A DNA stretch of 64,000 bases, taken from assembly GCA_037127315.1 (NCBI GenBank), contig JBBBDQ010000350.1, positions 1,518,501 through 1,582,500 on the forward strand. Direction: 5' to 3'. Below, in pieces: positions 45,531 to 57,470 of this stretch. Every line of letters starts with the position of its first letter. Position 1 is the first letter of the stretch. The translations under genes and the position numbers were made by a program. Under the pieces are notes generated by a model, which worked only from the letters and a program-made list of their open reading frames with translations, made no database searches and was not told the DNA's origin. The DNA comes from Ascarosepion bandense (lineage: Eukaryota > Mollusca > Cephalopoda > Sepiida > Sepiidae).

Positions 45531-45944
45531 CTTAATGTCATTAATACTTAAAGGCATGAATATAACTCTCCCTGAAGCTAGATCATTTACAAAAGATTTT
45601 GATTGACAAGTCTCCATTTAAAGAGTTATGTTTAGAAATTATTTAACTTTTCAATTATTTTTCATTTTTGGAGAGTTTCAATATGGATTAAGCAAAGTGA
45701 TAGAGTAATGAAGATTGTTCTGAACATTGATATTAGCCATTTCCATATGAGCAACTATTCTGCATTCATTGACCAAGTGGCCACTTGAAAATTAAATCTT
45801 TTCCTAAAAGAGTCTTTCAGGTAAACAGATTTCTCAAGTCAATTATTATCCCTCTTTCCAGTGTTGATGGGCGTTTTCTTCCTAACCTTTTCTATGAAGT
45901 ACTGTGGAATGTCACAATCTTGCCATTATTTTCTCTTCAAGTTA
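45531..45944. other. Unassigned DNA
   Basis: Nothing recognised. Confidence 0.45.
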
Positions 45945-46610
45945 TGTATCTATTAGTATTTGTCTATATTTCTGAGTATTTAGACTATTTTCCTCATCTT
46001 TGTTGCCATTTGTATCATGTTTTGGCCATTGTATGCTTTGGCCTTCTTCAGGAATTTTGAACTGAACCCTTTATTACAATCACTGGGGTATATCATTCTC
46101 ATTCCTTGCGTAATGCCACGATTAGAAGTCATGAGTTATCTCCCTCTAACCCTGCTTGTTTACCACTGCTGGTATTGAACTCACAACTATTTGGATCAAG
46201 TCAAGAACTAACCAATATTTATATCCACTGGGCCATGTGTTCTTAAGAACAAGAACAACTGAATTTTTGGGACTTATAAACCTAATGTCCAGTAACTCCT
46301 TTTTTACCAGAGTTCATATTGCAATTTTTAATGTTAATGATTTTTCTCTGGTATTTTTTTTTTTTTTTACCAGTGCTCATATTGCAATTTATTTACACTA
46401 ATGGTTTTCTCCGACACTCTGTATTACTGGTTCCCATATTGTATTCATCTCTATGTTTGGTCGGCTTAGGAGATTTTTGATACCTAGCATATGTGCTGAT
46501 TCCTTAATTTACATAGTTTCCAGTGGTATTCTCTATTATTTCAACTTCATCCCCTTTCTTCCTCCATAAAGATGAGGACAATAGTCCGAATAATGTAAAT
46601 ACTGTTACAT
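45945..46610 (+). repeat. G cassette composite with inverted end
   Basis: G cassette in sense at 45960-46060 (TTTGTCTATATTTCTGAG, TTTTGGCCATTGTATGC, GCCTTCTTCAGG), an antisense tRNA-SINE head (GGATCAAGTCAAGAAC, TCCACTGGGCCAT, 46190-46237), TAGCATATGTGCTGATTCC at 46487, and the G cassette in antisense at about 46545-46610 (AAGATGAGGACAATAGTCCG). Confidence 0.58.
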
Positions 46611-47712
46611 ATCCATTACTTCCAGGAATAAGGCAAATTGAAAACTTACACAAATCATTCTTCTCTATAATTTGTATTAAGAATGTGTGCTTTTGATAAA
46701 ATAACAAGTGTCTGGAAATCATATTAAATCTTCTTTACAATATTTTTTCAGACCCCTAATGTTCTTGTAATCAAACCTATTTCATTAATAACATTTTAAG
46801 TCATAGAAATGTTAGTTTTCATAAAGTTAAGTAACAGAGCAAAATTAAAGTGTAAATAAGGTATTTTTTTATCATTATTGACATGGAGGGTGGAGTAAAC
46901 ATTTGTAGAATGTAAGTAAATTTAGAATGATTGATTTTATTTCTTTTATCATTAGAAATTAATTGATTTTAGCAACTCACTCCTCATGCCTTATAGAACA
47001 AGCTTTGATCTCAGATCAAGGCCTTGATTTATCCAAGCTAAAAATATTGATGGTTCAGACCTATTTATTAAATATTGTCAGTTTGTTTGATTTCTGCAAA
47101 TATATATATAGTTTAGAAAAGATTTTAGATTTATTACAATGGGTAATACATATTTCACCACATATTGCAGCTCGTCAGACCTAAATGGTACAACAGTTAA
47201 TTTTCAAAATACCCCCCCCCAAATTTTTTTTTTACATAGATGCTCACATGTCCATATTTAAAATAAACATTTGTAATGGTTATTTATGAAAAATTTCTTG
47301 GTCCTTTAAAAAGAACCTCAAATAATTAGAAAAAAAGCAAGGATAAAGAAAAAGTAGACGATTGATTAATGGAAAGAAGAGAAAAAAGAGAGAAAACAGA
47401 AAAAATGAAGAGAAAGAAAAAATAGAAAAAGAATGCACAAAGAGATACAATAAAAAGAAAATAAACAGTATCCAAAGAAATAAATGTTAATTCCATGTGT
47501 CGAAATAGCATCTCTAACAACCCATCTGCTTTCTTAGAAAAACATGATGTAGAAAATTTAACAATGAAATTTAGTTTCATATATCATGGGATATATTTAC
47601 GGTACAAAAATAATTTTAATACAATTTGAAAAAAATAACTACTCTTACTATTATTTTAAAAATTCCTATTACTTGAAAAAATTCAGTTTAAAAAAAATAT
47701 ATATATATATTG
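46611..47712. other. Unassigned DNA
   Basis: C-run near 47212, an A/G-rich stretch 47330-47470, and a (TA)n at 47698-47710. No gene. Confidence 0.5.
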
Positions 47713-48562
47713 CTATCAATTAACTATCATAGACAATTGCACCTACCTCCCATTAGCATGGACCAGGCTTGCCTCCCAGAGAGTAAAACACTACGCCTCC
47801 TTGGTCTCTCACTCTCAGCGGACCTCAAGTGGAATGATTATATTGAATCCATTGCTAAATCTGCTGCTAAGAAAGTCGGCTCTCTGTGCAGGGCCCGGAA
47901 GTGTTTTTCCGTCTGAATCTATCCGGCACATATATAAGACTACCATCCACTCATGCATTGAATACTGCTGCCATATCTGGTCAGGTGCCCCTGCTGTTCT
48001 CCTCGGACTTCTTGACAAAGTACAATGGAGAGTCTGTAATGTAATTGATACCGACTTGGCAGATCGCCTGCAGCCACTCTCTCACCGGCGCAACGTGGCT
48101 TCCCTGTGTCTCTTCTATAAATACTTTCACGGCTTCTGCTCTGATGAACTTAGATCACTGGTGCCCCCTAGGTATGAATTTGCACGAGATACTAGATTAG
48201 CAACTAGATCCCACCCTTTTACAGTGAAACCAATAAAGTGCAACTGCAATTTCTACTCCAACAGTTTCTTTTCTTGTGCTTCCCGACTGTGGAATTCCCT
48301 TCCACATGATTGCTTCCTCGATGGCTACAATCCCCAGGTGTTTAAATGCAAGGTCAACAGACATCCCCAAACACACTAACTCACCTCCATTCTTCCATAC
48401 GCTCTTCCCATCTACCCAGCCTCCGTATCTTCGTATCCTTACCCATCTATCATCCTCCTGTTGACATTTCCTATATCTAACCACTCTCTCTCTTTACCTT
48501 CCCCTATGTAGCCCCACGCACAATAGTGGCAGTGGAATGCCTTGCTTGGGGTGAAATGATTA
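47713..48562 (+). pseudogene. Jockey/CR1-like LINE, RT C-terminus and 3' UTR
   Basis: Best copy of this LINE. The frame from 47713 gives LLGLSLSADLKWNDYIESIA and KVGSLCRARKCFS. A T-run at 47904-47908 shifts the frame, after which SESIRHIYKTTIHSCIEYCC, HIWSGAPAVLLGLLDKVQ and RLWNSLPHDCFLDGYNPQVF run to the natural stop at 48377-48379. These are the thumb and C-terminal blocks typical of Jockey/CR1-group reverse transcriptases. The UTR ends CCTTGCTTGGGGTGAAATGA. It is 5'-truncated: no endonuclease and no catalytic YADD. Confidence 0.78.
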
Positions 48563-49389
48563 AAATGTTTTGATAAACATTTTGATAAACTAATCTTGGT
48601 GAAAATATATATCAGCTTATTACAAGTGTTAAGCAAATGTAACTGATTTGAGTGTATAAAACATGTCTGAACTGGTAGGCTTTTTGCTATTTGTTGTTGA
48701 TAGTTTTTGTTTCTGAATTGGAGGATATGTCTGTGTGAGCAAAAGTGTATGCAAAAATATTTTGGATTGTTTCTGCAGCAGCTTTTCAATGGTGTCAACT
48801 GAATTGTGCTAACAATTAGGACTTACTTGCATTAGAACAAATAGGAACACTGTTATAAATTGTTTTCTAGAAATTACAATTTAAGTCTTGCTTAAGCTAC
48901 TCACTGTGTTTTCTGCTAGAAATACTCTTAACATCTCTCATAGTTTTTTTTCACTCACTTCCTAGTTAACTAGCATAGATCATGTGTGTTACAGGGGGTA
49001 TATTATTTACTTCACAATTTACCCCCTTGCTCTTTCAGACTTCTTTTTATTAGTAAATACTTGATTATTTACTCCCTCCTCTTTCTAGCATCTTCATCAA
49101 AGTAGTGAACTTTGTATTTTTTAAGTTTTGAGTCAACATCTAGTTTTTCATGTTTTCTTTTGTTAGTAATCTTACTAGTACATTCAACAAATTCTTAGGG
49201 TGTTGGTACTTCAAAAGTATCATACAGTACTTGCATAGGTTCTTCCTTTCTTGCTGGCCTTTATTCAGTAAATCTTTCCTTCAAGTGGTTGCAGTGTCTT
49301 TTGTGTTCTCATGTTTTCTTTTACCATAGATATAATTCTTCCAATTCATGACATTAATACAATGTCTTCTAACATTACTGACTATTCTG
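48563..49389. other. Unassigned DNA, possibly decayed Gypsy flank
   Basis: Lies downstream of the minus-strand Gypsy integrase remnant. No LTR recognised. Confidence 0.4.
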
Positions 49390-49835
49390 ACTCTGGCCTT
49401 TACTTCGTATAACACCTGATGGTGTATTGGAATTTAACATTATCTGGTATACCCAATAACTTCTGCAGTGTTTCTTCACTCCTTTTTTCATTACTTGCTT
49501 TTTTCAAAGCTCTCTTCAAAATGCTGACAAAGTGTTCAGCTTTTCCATTTGAGTGATACTGCAGGGTAGTAATATGTTCACTTGTGAATATTTTAGAAAA
49601 ATCTTTAAATTTGTAAGCAGAATTGTGTACTGTTATCCAAGACTATGGCATCTGGAATGCCATATCTTACAATCAGTGTTTTTTTTAAACAAAAAACAAA
49701 AAACAGTCACCATAGAAGTTGTTTCTTTTTTGTTTTTTTTTGTTTGTTTTTTGTTTATTTTTTTTGTTTTTGTTTGTTTTTTTTCGTTTTTTTTCCACTT
49801 GTTTAACCATGTCAAAAAATCAGTACAAATAAATA
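49390..49835 (-). pseudogene. Ty3/Gypsy integrase remnant
   Basis: Minus-strand frames show, in order, DFLTWLNKW (about 49800-49830), a degraded TS..TV segment, GIPDAIVLDNSTQF (about 49612-49662; the second catalytic Asp context) and YHSNGKAEHFVSILKRALKK (about 49490-49555), matching the integrase core of Gypsy elements. An A/C-rich (AAAAC-type) simple repeat at about 49720-49797 has grown inside it. Stops and shifts make it inactive. Confidence 0.68.
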
Positions 49836-49851
49836 TATATATATATATATG

Positions 49852-50142
49852 TAATCATGTCGCCCCAAGCAAGGCATTTCACTGCTACTGTTGAGCAAGG
49901 GGTTTACATAAGAGGTAAGTTATGAGAAAGAGTTATAGGAGCAGGGGGTAAGGAAGAGGGTAGGAGAAGGATGAGAGTACTGATATGAGAGAGAGAGGAT
50001 GCGAGATAGGAGATGAGTATTTTTACATTTGAATTCTTGAAGATTATAGCTGTTGCGAAAGCAAGTAAACCAAAGTGAATTCTACAGGTGGGAAGTGCAA
50101 GAGAAGAAGCTGCTGGAGTAGAATTTGCATTTACAATTTATT
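49852..50142 (-). mobile_element. Jockey-like LINE 3' end inserted in Gypsy
   Basis: Antisense 3' signature CGCCCCAAGCAAGGCATTTC at about 49861, UTR, and the end of the RT ORF (AATTTGCATTTACAATTTAT). It lies between the Gypsy RT and integrase remnants, where most of RT and RNase H should be. Confidence 0.68.
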
Positions 50143-50149
50143 AAATTTT

Positions 50150-50830
50150 TTCTTTACATACACTTCTGGTTCTACCCATTTTGAATAGTTAATTTTTTTC
50201 AATTACTCCTTTTTTTTTTTCAAATCTAATTCTTCATTGATTTGATCCAATACTGGGAATAGTAAAGTATGTTTGGTTCAAACACTGGCATCAACCACTT
50301 TTTCATTTAAAATTTTGCTTTGAGCAAACCTAACTGAATGTCCAGAAAACATTTTTTCAATTGATCTTTTAAATTTTCACTAGTACCAAAAAAGTTTGTA
50401 ATATGTTTTTAACACATTAACCTTAGCTTTTACATACTTATTACAAAATGAGATGTTACAAGTCATTTTGCCAACAACAAATAATTTCTCACCTGACACT
50501 CTACTTGGGACTTTTGAAGTTTTTATTTTAATATAGTTTTTCTGTTCAATTTTGATGTGGCTTTATCGATTATTCTGATATTACTGCCAGTGTCTAGTTG
50601 CATTTTTGCATCCACATTAATTTTCACATACACAAATGTTCCTATTTCTTTTTCCTTTCTTTTTTATAATCTTTTCCATTGCAACGCTGTGTACAAATTT
50701 TTTCATGTGAGAACTTTTCCTTTAGTTTTACAGTGTGAAATTTCATGTCCTACTTTTACACACTTGTAGTATTTCGAATTCTTAAAGGAACAGTCATCTA
50801 AAATGTAACCTTCAACATCTGAAACATGGA
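50150..50830 (-). pseudogene. Ty3/Gypsy gag end, protease and RT start
   Basis: Minus-strand order fits Gypsy gag-pol: YKCVKVGHEISHC (half of a CCHC zinc knuckle, about 50711-50790), MQLDTGSNIRIID (aspartic protease active-site context, about 50575-50605), then LDQINEELD, GVIEK and NYSKWVEPEVYVKKK (RT N-terminus, about 50155-50260). Many frame breaks. With the integrase at 49390-49835 this is one element that lost its RT and RNase H core. Confidence 0.68.
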
Positions 50831-50984
50831 TTAATTTTTTTCATTTCACACATTTTTTTTTTCCTTTATGCCAAAGTAATTGGAATACTGCAGTTTTTCA
50901 ATTACTTTAGCATTTAAGATTCTCTGGCTTTTGTCCAATATTTCCTGTAGTAGTGTAAGTTTAAGAAACTTTAACAATAGTGCA

Positions 50985-52239
50985 ATAGTTTTAAAGCTTG
51001 GAGAGGACAGAAGAGTTCAGGCACACATTTCTTAAGAACAATGACTGGAATATCATCGCATCCACTTGCTTTCTGGGATTAAAGCTTAGAAATAATGTGA
51101 GAGACCAGAGAGATGGTTATGTATGCATTGCTCAATTGGATCTCAGTTCTAGGAGGGAAGTTGGGTGTGAATACTCCTAGATGTGTCAAGTGTTGAGTTG
51201 CAAGAGAATTTGCAAGCATACACTCAGCTTTGTCCGTTGTGAATGCGAGGACTTCCAAATTGACAGGTGGTGGAGGGATTGAGTGTTTGCTGTTGTTTAG
51301 CACACTTTTGCAGATCCATCAGTAGTCCTTAAAGCCAAACTTGTGAGATGCTATGTGCTGATTCATTCTATTAGCAAACAACAGCTTATCATTTCACTCT
51401 CACTTGCATTCATTGCAAGCAGAGACGAAAAGGTGCTTTTATAGTCAGACACATCACTCCAGTAAAACTGAAAGAAGGGATTCTTGAAGGCAATGGCAGC
51501 TGAGTAAGCAGAAGAAAATTAAGGGGAAGAATGATGTTTAAGTTGGAATATCCTGGATAGGATGAAAGAATCAGTGCCAGCTTTTACCAAGGAGGGGGAG
51601 TGGAAGATGTCAATAGAAACCACAGCATGATCAATATTGCCAAGAAGGTAGAGCTGCATAGCAAGAGTCAGGGATAGAAGTGAATCAAAGATCTAGCAGT
51701 GAGCCAAGAACATCACGGTTGTTAAGGAAATGCATGGGGAAATCCATCACTTGTGTGAGAGATTGAGTGATTGAAAGGTTCACGATATGGCCACTAGCAA
51801 GATCTGTGACAATTTTCAAGCCATTTGTCATGGTGAGCATTAAAGTAACCAAACACAAAAATATTAGCAAACAGATGAGAGGAAATTACTTTCTTCATAT
51901 TGTCTGAGATGCTGTTTTGTGCAGAACCGTCAAGAGAAGGTGAGAGGGTCAAGAAAAAAAACATAGCTAACCTCATTTAGTAGAGAGAGACTGAGACTTA
52001 TGTAAGAATGATCTGGAGATTCAAGAGAAACCACCCTAGCTAGAGGGAGATGTTTGCTGACATTAAATGCCAATTCCATGCATATGGACATTGGAGTCCT
52101 TCCTAAAGAGGGAAAGGTAACCAGATATAGAGAAATCAGAGGAAGGGATTGAAGGGTTGATATTAGTTTCATAGAACTAGGACATTTGATCACCTTTCAG
52201 GGAGGAAGATTAGAAAAAGTCGTTGAGGGATTAAGGTGT
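50985..52239 (-). pseudogene. Jockey-like LINE, endonuclease and RT start
   Basis: On the minus strand, residues such as LPLARVVSLESPDHSYISLS, then NIFVFGYFNAHHDKWL (position of the endonuclease GDFNAHH motif, with the motif's D replaced by Y) and LSITQSLTQVMDFPMHFL belong to the apurinic-like endonuclease. RT N-terminal words FPPRTEIQLSNAYIT and DDIPVIVLK follow at 51010-51190. It is spread over three frames and stops at 50985 before the RT catalytic core. It may be the same family as the 3' ends elsewhere in the window. Confidence 0.7.
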
Positions 52240-52646
52240 AATTCTTTTTTTTTTTTTTTTTTGCTGGTTTAGTTTTAATATCTTTGTGTTGTCATGATTT
52301 AGTTATTTTGGTAAGGAGAGGCCTAGAGTAGTAGTAGTATAAATCAATCATCAAAAGTCACATGTGAGAAGGGAACTGGCATATACTGCAGCATTATGTG
52401 GCCTCAGGGTTACCCACCAGTGGCAGTTGCAGAGACACCTATCCATGCACTACAATAAACCTCAATATTACTCAACTGTCAATCTGAGTGGCCTCTCAAG
52501 TTGCTACACAAAAGTTCAGGCTCCTAAGTAAGTCAAGAGCAACAACCAGAAAACTACCAACCTGGTACTTTCAATATGAAGAGACATTGCTACCCCTCCA
52601 CATACATAATAAAATAACTTGCAACAGCACTACTATGACCTAATGG
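52240..52646. other. Poly-T and unassigned DNA
   Basis: T-run at about 52243-52262; the rest is not recognised. Confidence 0.5.
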
Positions 52647-54805
52647 TTCTGGATATGACAGTAAACTGCATCTGGCAGCAAGTCCTATGATTGGTAGGTT
52701 GTGGGGAGCGTGGAACCACCTCTTAATAGCTATTGTTCCCAGGTTCACACTGACCCGGAGTGGTAGCACCTGTTAGGGTCCCAGCTATGGGCAAATAGTT
52801 AACCCCACCAAAGTGGGGTCAAAGCACAATGAAAGTGTAAAAACATGCTTTTATAGAAATATAAAAACATGCTTTTATAGAAATATAAAAACACTTTTGT
52901 AGAAATATATGCATACAAATACACTTTTTTTATAGAGATATATGCATACAAATACACTTTTTTATAGAAGTATATATACAAATACACTTTTTTTATAGAG
53001 ATATATACATACAAATACACTTTTATAGAGATATATGCATACAAATACACTTTTTATAGAGATATATACATATAAATACACTTTTTTATAGAGATATATG
53101 CATACAAATACACTTTTTTTATAGAGATATATACATACAAATATACTTTTTTATATGAGATATATGCATACAATACTTTTTATATAGAGATATATATATA
53201 TATACAAATACACACTTTTATAGAGATATATGCATACAAATACACTTTTATGAATATATACATACAAATACTACTTTTTATAGAGATATATACATACAAA
53301 TACACTTTTATAAAGATATATGCATACAAATACATACACATAAAGATATATACATAAATACACTTTACATAGAGATATATACATACAGAAACATACACAC
53401 ACCCATAGAGATATATACATATAAATATACACACACAGAGATATATGCATACAAATACATACATATAGAATATATGCATACAAATACACTTTTATAGAGA
53501 TATACACATGCAAATACACTTTTTATAAAGAGATATATGCATACAAATACATACTTTTATAGAGATATATACATACAAATACACACATAGAGATATATGC
53601 ATACAAATACACTTTTTATAGAGATATATGCATACAAATACATACATAAGTATATGCAAATACACACATAGAGATATATGCATACAAATACACTTTTATA
53701 GAATATATGCATACAAATACACTTTTATAGAATTATGTACATACAAATACGCACATAAAGATATATGCATACAAATACACTTTTATAGAGATATATGCAT
53801 ATAAATACACTTTTTATAGGAATATATACTACAAATACACTTTTTACATAGAGATATATGCATACAAATACACATATAGAGATATATGCATACAAATACT
53901 TTTTATAGAAATATGCATACAAATACACACTTTTATAAGAATATATGCATACAAATACACACATAGAGATATATGCATACATATTACATACATAGATATA
54001 TGCATACAAATACATATATAGAGATATATACATACAAATACTTTATAGAGATATATGCATACAAATACACTTTTTATAGGAATATATGCATACAAATACA
54101 CTTTTTATAGAGATATATGCATACAAATACACTTTTATGAATATATGCATACAAATACATACACATAGAATATATGCATACAAATACACTTTTTTATAGA
54201 GATATATGCATACAAATACACTTTTTTATAGAATATATGCATACAAATACACTTTTATAGAATTATGTACATACAAATACATACATAGAGATATATGCAT
54301 ACAAATACACCCTTTTTATAGAGATATATGCATACAAATGTACTTTTATAGAGATATATACATACAAATGCACTTTTTATAGAATATATTTACATACAAA
54401 TACACTTTTTTAACAGAGATATATGCATACAAATACACTTTTATAGATATATGCATGATACACTTTTTTATAGAGATATATGCATACAAATACACATACA
54501 TAGATATAATATACAATACATACATAGAGATATATGCATACAATACTTTTTATAGAGATATATACATACAAATACTTTTTTATAGAGTTATATACATTTT
54601 TGAAGGAAAAATATTACCAATAATACATTTTTAACACAAAACTAGAAAACATCTTCAGTTTTCTAAAATAAAAATCTGTTAATTAAAATCTGACTAAATC
54701 AACCTTCTCACTATAACTAAACAAAAAATACCTATAAAACCCACCTTATTGGCATTAAATAACCTACAGAGGTTGATATGCCATAAAACAAATCTTAAAC
54801 ACTAA
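52647..54805 (+). repeat. Interspersed repeat family A, copy 9, with giant insertion
   Basis: Front part from GGTTCTGGATATGACAGTAA to about 52837 and tail from about 54591 (CATTTTTGAAGGAAAAATAT) to GTTGATATGCCATAAAACAA are typical. The usual one or two CTTTTATAGAAATATATACA units between them are replaced by a 1.75-kb tandem array. Confidence 0.8.
52838..54590. repeat. ~30-bp variable minisatellite inside family A
   Basis: Roughly 55-60 units of the form TATAGAGATATATGCATACA + AATACACTTTT. Units range from about 24 to 32 bp by T-run length and small deletions; the earliest units (ACATGCTTTTATAGAAATAT) are closest to the family A ancestor. Minus-strand reading gives Tyr/Ile/Cys-rich open frames with no meaning as proteins. 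Confidence 0.92.
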
Positions 54806-54877
54806 GACCTGAGGGGAGGAAAGAAACTGGGACCCTTTTCAAGCAATATGATTAAATTTAATTCACACTACCCTATA

Positions 54878-55090
54878 CACTCCCGCTCAAAAATTTAAGA
54901 CCACTTAAAAATCTTTAAAAAGAATTTTTTTCTTTACGGATAGATTTTAAAATCCTCCCACTTAAGGTTACCAATACTACAATCTAAAAGTTTATGGAAA
55001 CAAAAAGCTACATTCCAAACTTTTTATTTAGAAATTTACATTTGTATAAAATGAGGCGATTTACACATGATCAAAATTATAAGACCAGAG
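54878..55090. repeat. Tc1 left terminal inverted repeat
   Basis: Pairs with 56238-56449. Inner edge at AAAATTATAAGACCAGAG. Confidence 0.9.
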
Positions 55091-55156
55091 ACAAAAATTC
55101 TATGAAATTGTACAAAAAGTGTATGAAAAGTATATGAAAACATCCAACAACCAAAT

Positions 55157-56157
55157 TTAATAATGAGTTCTACCTCCACTTCTTTTGATGACTTCAAAAA
55201 TTCTGTCGGGCATGCTAGAAATAAGTGTTTCCATTAAGGTGCAGGGGATGTTGCTCCAGCTTCTGAAGATGGCTTCACGAAGTTCATTTTTTGTTGAATA
55301 TTGTTTGCCATTTTGATAAACATCTCTTGTCATCCATCCCCAAATATTTTCAATTGGGTTCAAGTCCAGTGAGCATGCAGGATGTCCCAAGAGATGGACC
55401 CCATTTTCTTGTGGAAAGGTCAAGGTCCGTCTTGCAGCATGGATTGCAGCATTATCCTGTTGGAATAACCATCCATCCCCACACAAACGATGGCCCTCCA
55501 TCATCAAAGATGCTTTTTGTAGCATGCTAACATAACCAGCCACTGTCTGACGACCCTGCAACACCTGGAGCTCCATCGTCCCTCTGTAAGAAAAGGCACC
55601 CCATACCATTAGAGACCTTCCACCACTAGGACATGTGGAGAAAATTTCGGGAGGCATGTTTTTATTATGCCAATATCGTTGGAAGCCATCAGGACCATCT
55701 AGATTGAATTTTTCTCACCAGAAAACAGAACTTTCTTCCACCTCTCAACGTCCCATGTTTGGTATTCACAACCAAACTTTAAGTGGTCCATCTTGTGACA
55801 TGGAAGCAGCTGAGGAATTTGTTTACGCTTTTTATTTACCATGCCTTTTTGTTGTAAGTGTCGTCTGCTATTTACGGGATTGCAATCGGCATCTGTGACT
55901 GCCTTAATTTGACTAGAAGAAAGTCCCTCGTCTTTCATAACAACCCGTCTTATTCTCCTACTCAATGCAGGAGAAATTTTTGGGGGCCTACCAGAGGATT
56001 TAGCTTTTCCATAATTCTCACTGTTCTTTAGAAAGTTGCAAATCACAGTTTTACTGCGATTTACCTTAGCTGCGATCGCCCACTGTGACAAACCTTGCAT
56101 ATGGAATTCTAGAATTCGAGAATGCTCAACTTCGGTAAGTTTGCTTGCTTTAGGCAT
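55157..56157 (-). pseudogene. Tc1 transposase, DD34E type, inactivated
   Basis: Two frames together give about 332 residues, normal for Tc1. MPKASKLTEVEHSRILEF starts the N-terminal helix-turn-helix (to about residue 50; SQWAIAAKVNRSKTVICNFL); a GRPPKIS hook follows at about 56-62; the second HTH is SRRHLQQKG. In the catalytic domain, the usual FSDE is FSGE, so the first Asp is missing. [11 protein letters not shown] and DLNPIEN supply the second Asp and the Glu, separated by exactly 34 residues. A one-base shift in the A-run (plus strand T-run 55709-55713) just after FSGEK splits the ORF. It would bind the inverted repeats but cannot catalyse cut-and-paste. Confidence 0.93.
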
Positions 56158-56237
56158 GGTAACACCTTTACACAGTGATTGCTAATCTCTAACCGAACTA
56201 AAAACATTGGAATTACCATAGATCTAACACTTTATAC

Positions 56238-56449
56238 CTCTGGTTTTATAATTTTGATCATGTGTAAATCACCTCATTTTATAAAAATGTAAATTTCTAA
56301 ATAAAATGTTTGGAATGTAGCTTTTTGTTTCCATAATCTTTTAGATTGTAGTATTGGTATTCTTAAGTGGGAGGAGTTTAAAATCTATCCGTAAAAAAAA
56401 AATTATTTTTAAAGATTTTTAAGTGGTCTTAAATTTTTGATCAGGAGTG
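56238..56449. repeat. Tc1 right terminal inverted repeat
   Basis: Complement of 54878-55090; inner edge CTCTGGTTTTATAATTTTGA. Confidence 0.9.
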
Positions 56450-56451
56450 TA

Positions 56452-56821
56452 TATGACACACAGGATAAAGTGAGAAGGAGGTGATTTCAACACAGTGTTG
56501 AAATGGCAGATACATATCAAGAGAAGAAAAATTAGTCCCCAGTACAAGACACATTTAAAAGATGATTTTCCACATTAGGATAAACTCCTTGTTAATAATT
56601 TCAGCATATGTAACAGTCTTCACCTTTTTTCCTCTGATTTATACATTTCCAACAAGTATTGAATAACAATCTTTCCTCACTAAAACTTTTTTTTTCTATT
56701 TACTTTTTTTAGGCAGTATAGAATTAGTATTTTTTGTTGAATCAGGGATAACTTTTTCAACAAAACATTTCCCTTGTCTTTGCAGTCACTGTATTGTTCT
56801 CTGAATATTTGCTCATATTTT
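56452..56821. other. Unassigned DNA
   Basis: Nothing recognised. Confidence 0.5.
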
Positions 56822-57260
56822 TTTTTATAATCATATTGCCCCAAGCAAGGCATTTTACTGCCACTGTTTTGTTGGGGGTTACCTAAGAGGAAAGTTATGA
56901 GAAATAGTGACAGGTTATAGGGGGTATCAGGAAGTGGGTAAGAGAAGAATGAGAATACTGATGAGAATGGAGTGGATGGAGAAAGGAGCATGAGAGAGAG
57001 AGAGAGGATGCAGGTTAGTTAGATAGGAGATGACTATTGATTTTACATTTAAATTCTTTAAATTGTAGCTGTCAGGGAAGCAAGTAAATGGAAAAGAATT
57101 TACAGGAGGGAAGTGCGAGAAAAGAAGCTGCTGGAGTAGAATTTGCATTTACATTTTATTGGTGTCTCAGTAAAAGGGTGGGACCTGGCTGCTAATCTTG
57201 TGGCTCGAGTAAATTTATATATAGGAGGCACCAGGGAGTAAAGTTCTATATCTTCTAAAA
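56822..57260 (-). pseudogene. Jockey/CR1-like LINE, 3' end
   Basis: Antisense 3' signature CCCCAAGCAAGGCATTTTAC and UTR, then ORF end. Minus-strand words SLVPPIYKFTRATRLAARSH and FYSSSFF match the 48.2-kb copy. Very like the 5.5-kb copy throughout, so both are one subfamily. Confidence 0.72.
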
Positions 57261-57470
57261 TAAGTAGAAAAGGTAATTCTATCATCTAAATTTTATATGA
57301 ATTTGTACATTTCTGTTTTACCTGTTGTTTTACCACAGAAATTAATCTCTTCCATAGTTGAAGGATGTTTTTTTTTTTTGCTTTAAAGAATCACCTAAGT
57401 GTAAAATATTAAACAAAGGCATAAGGACATTTTTTGATGTATACTTTTCAGAACTTGCTTGTTTTCATAT

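Larger units (their letters stand above)
54878..56449 (-). mobile_element. Complete Tc1-type DNA transposon (1572 bp)
   Basis: Starts CACTCCCGCTCAAAAATTTA and ends with the complement of CACTCCTGATCAAAAATTTA. Both ends are flanked by TA (54876-54877, 56450-56451), the Tc1/mariner target duplication. Terminal inverted repeats are about 212 bp (54878-55090, 56238-56449) and closely matched. The transposase lies between, on the minus strand, filling nearly all the space. Confidence 0.94.

Noticed and set aside
52799..54543. Many Tyr/Ile/Cys-rich minus-strand open frames
   Set aside because: All lie in the ~30-bp AT-rich minisatellite; no start context, no conserved length.
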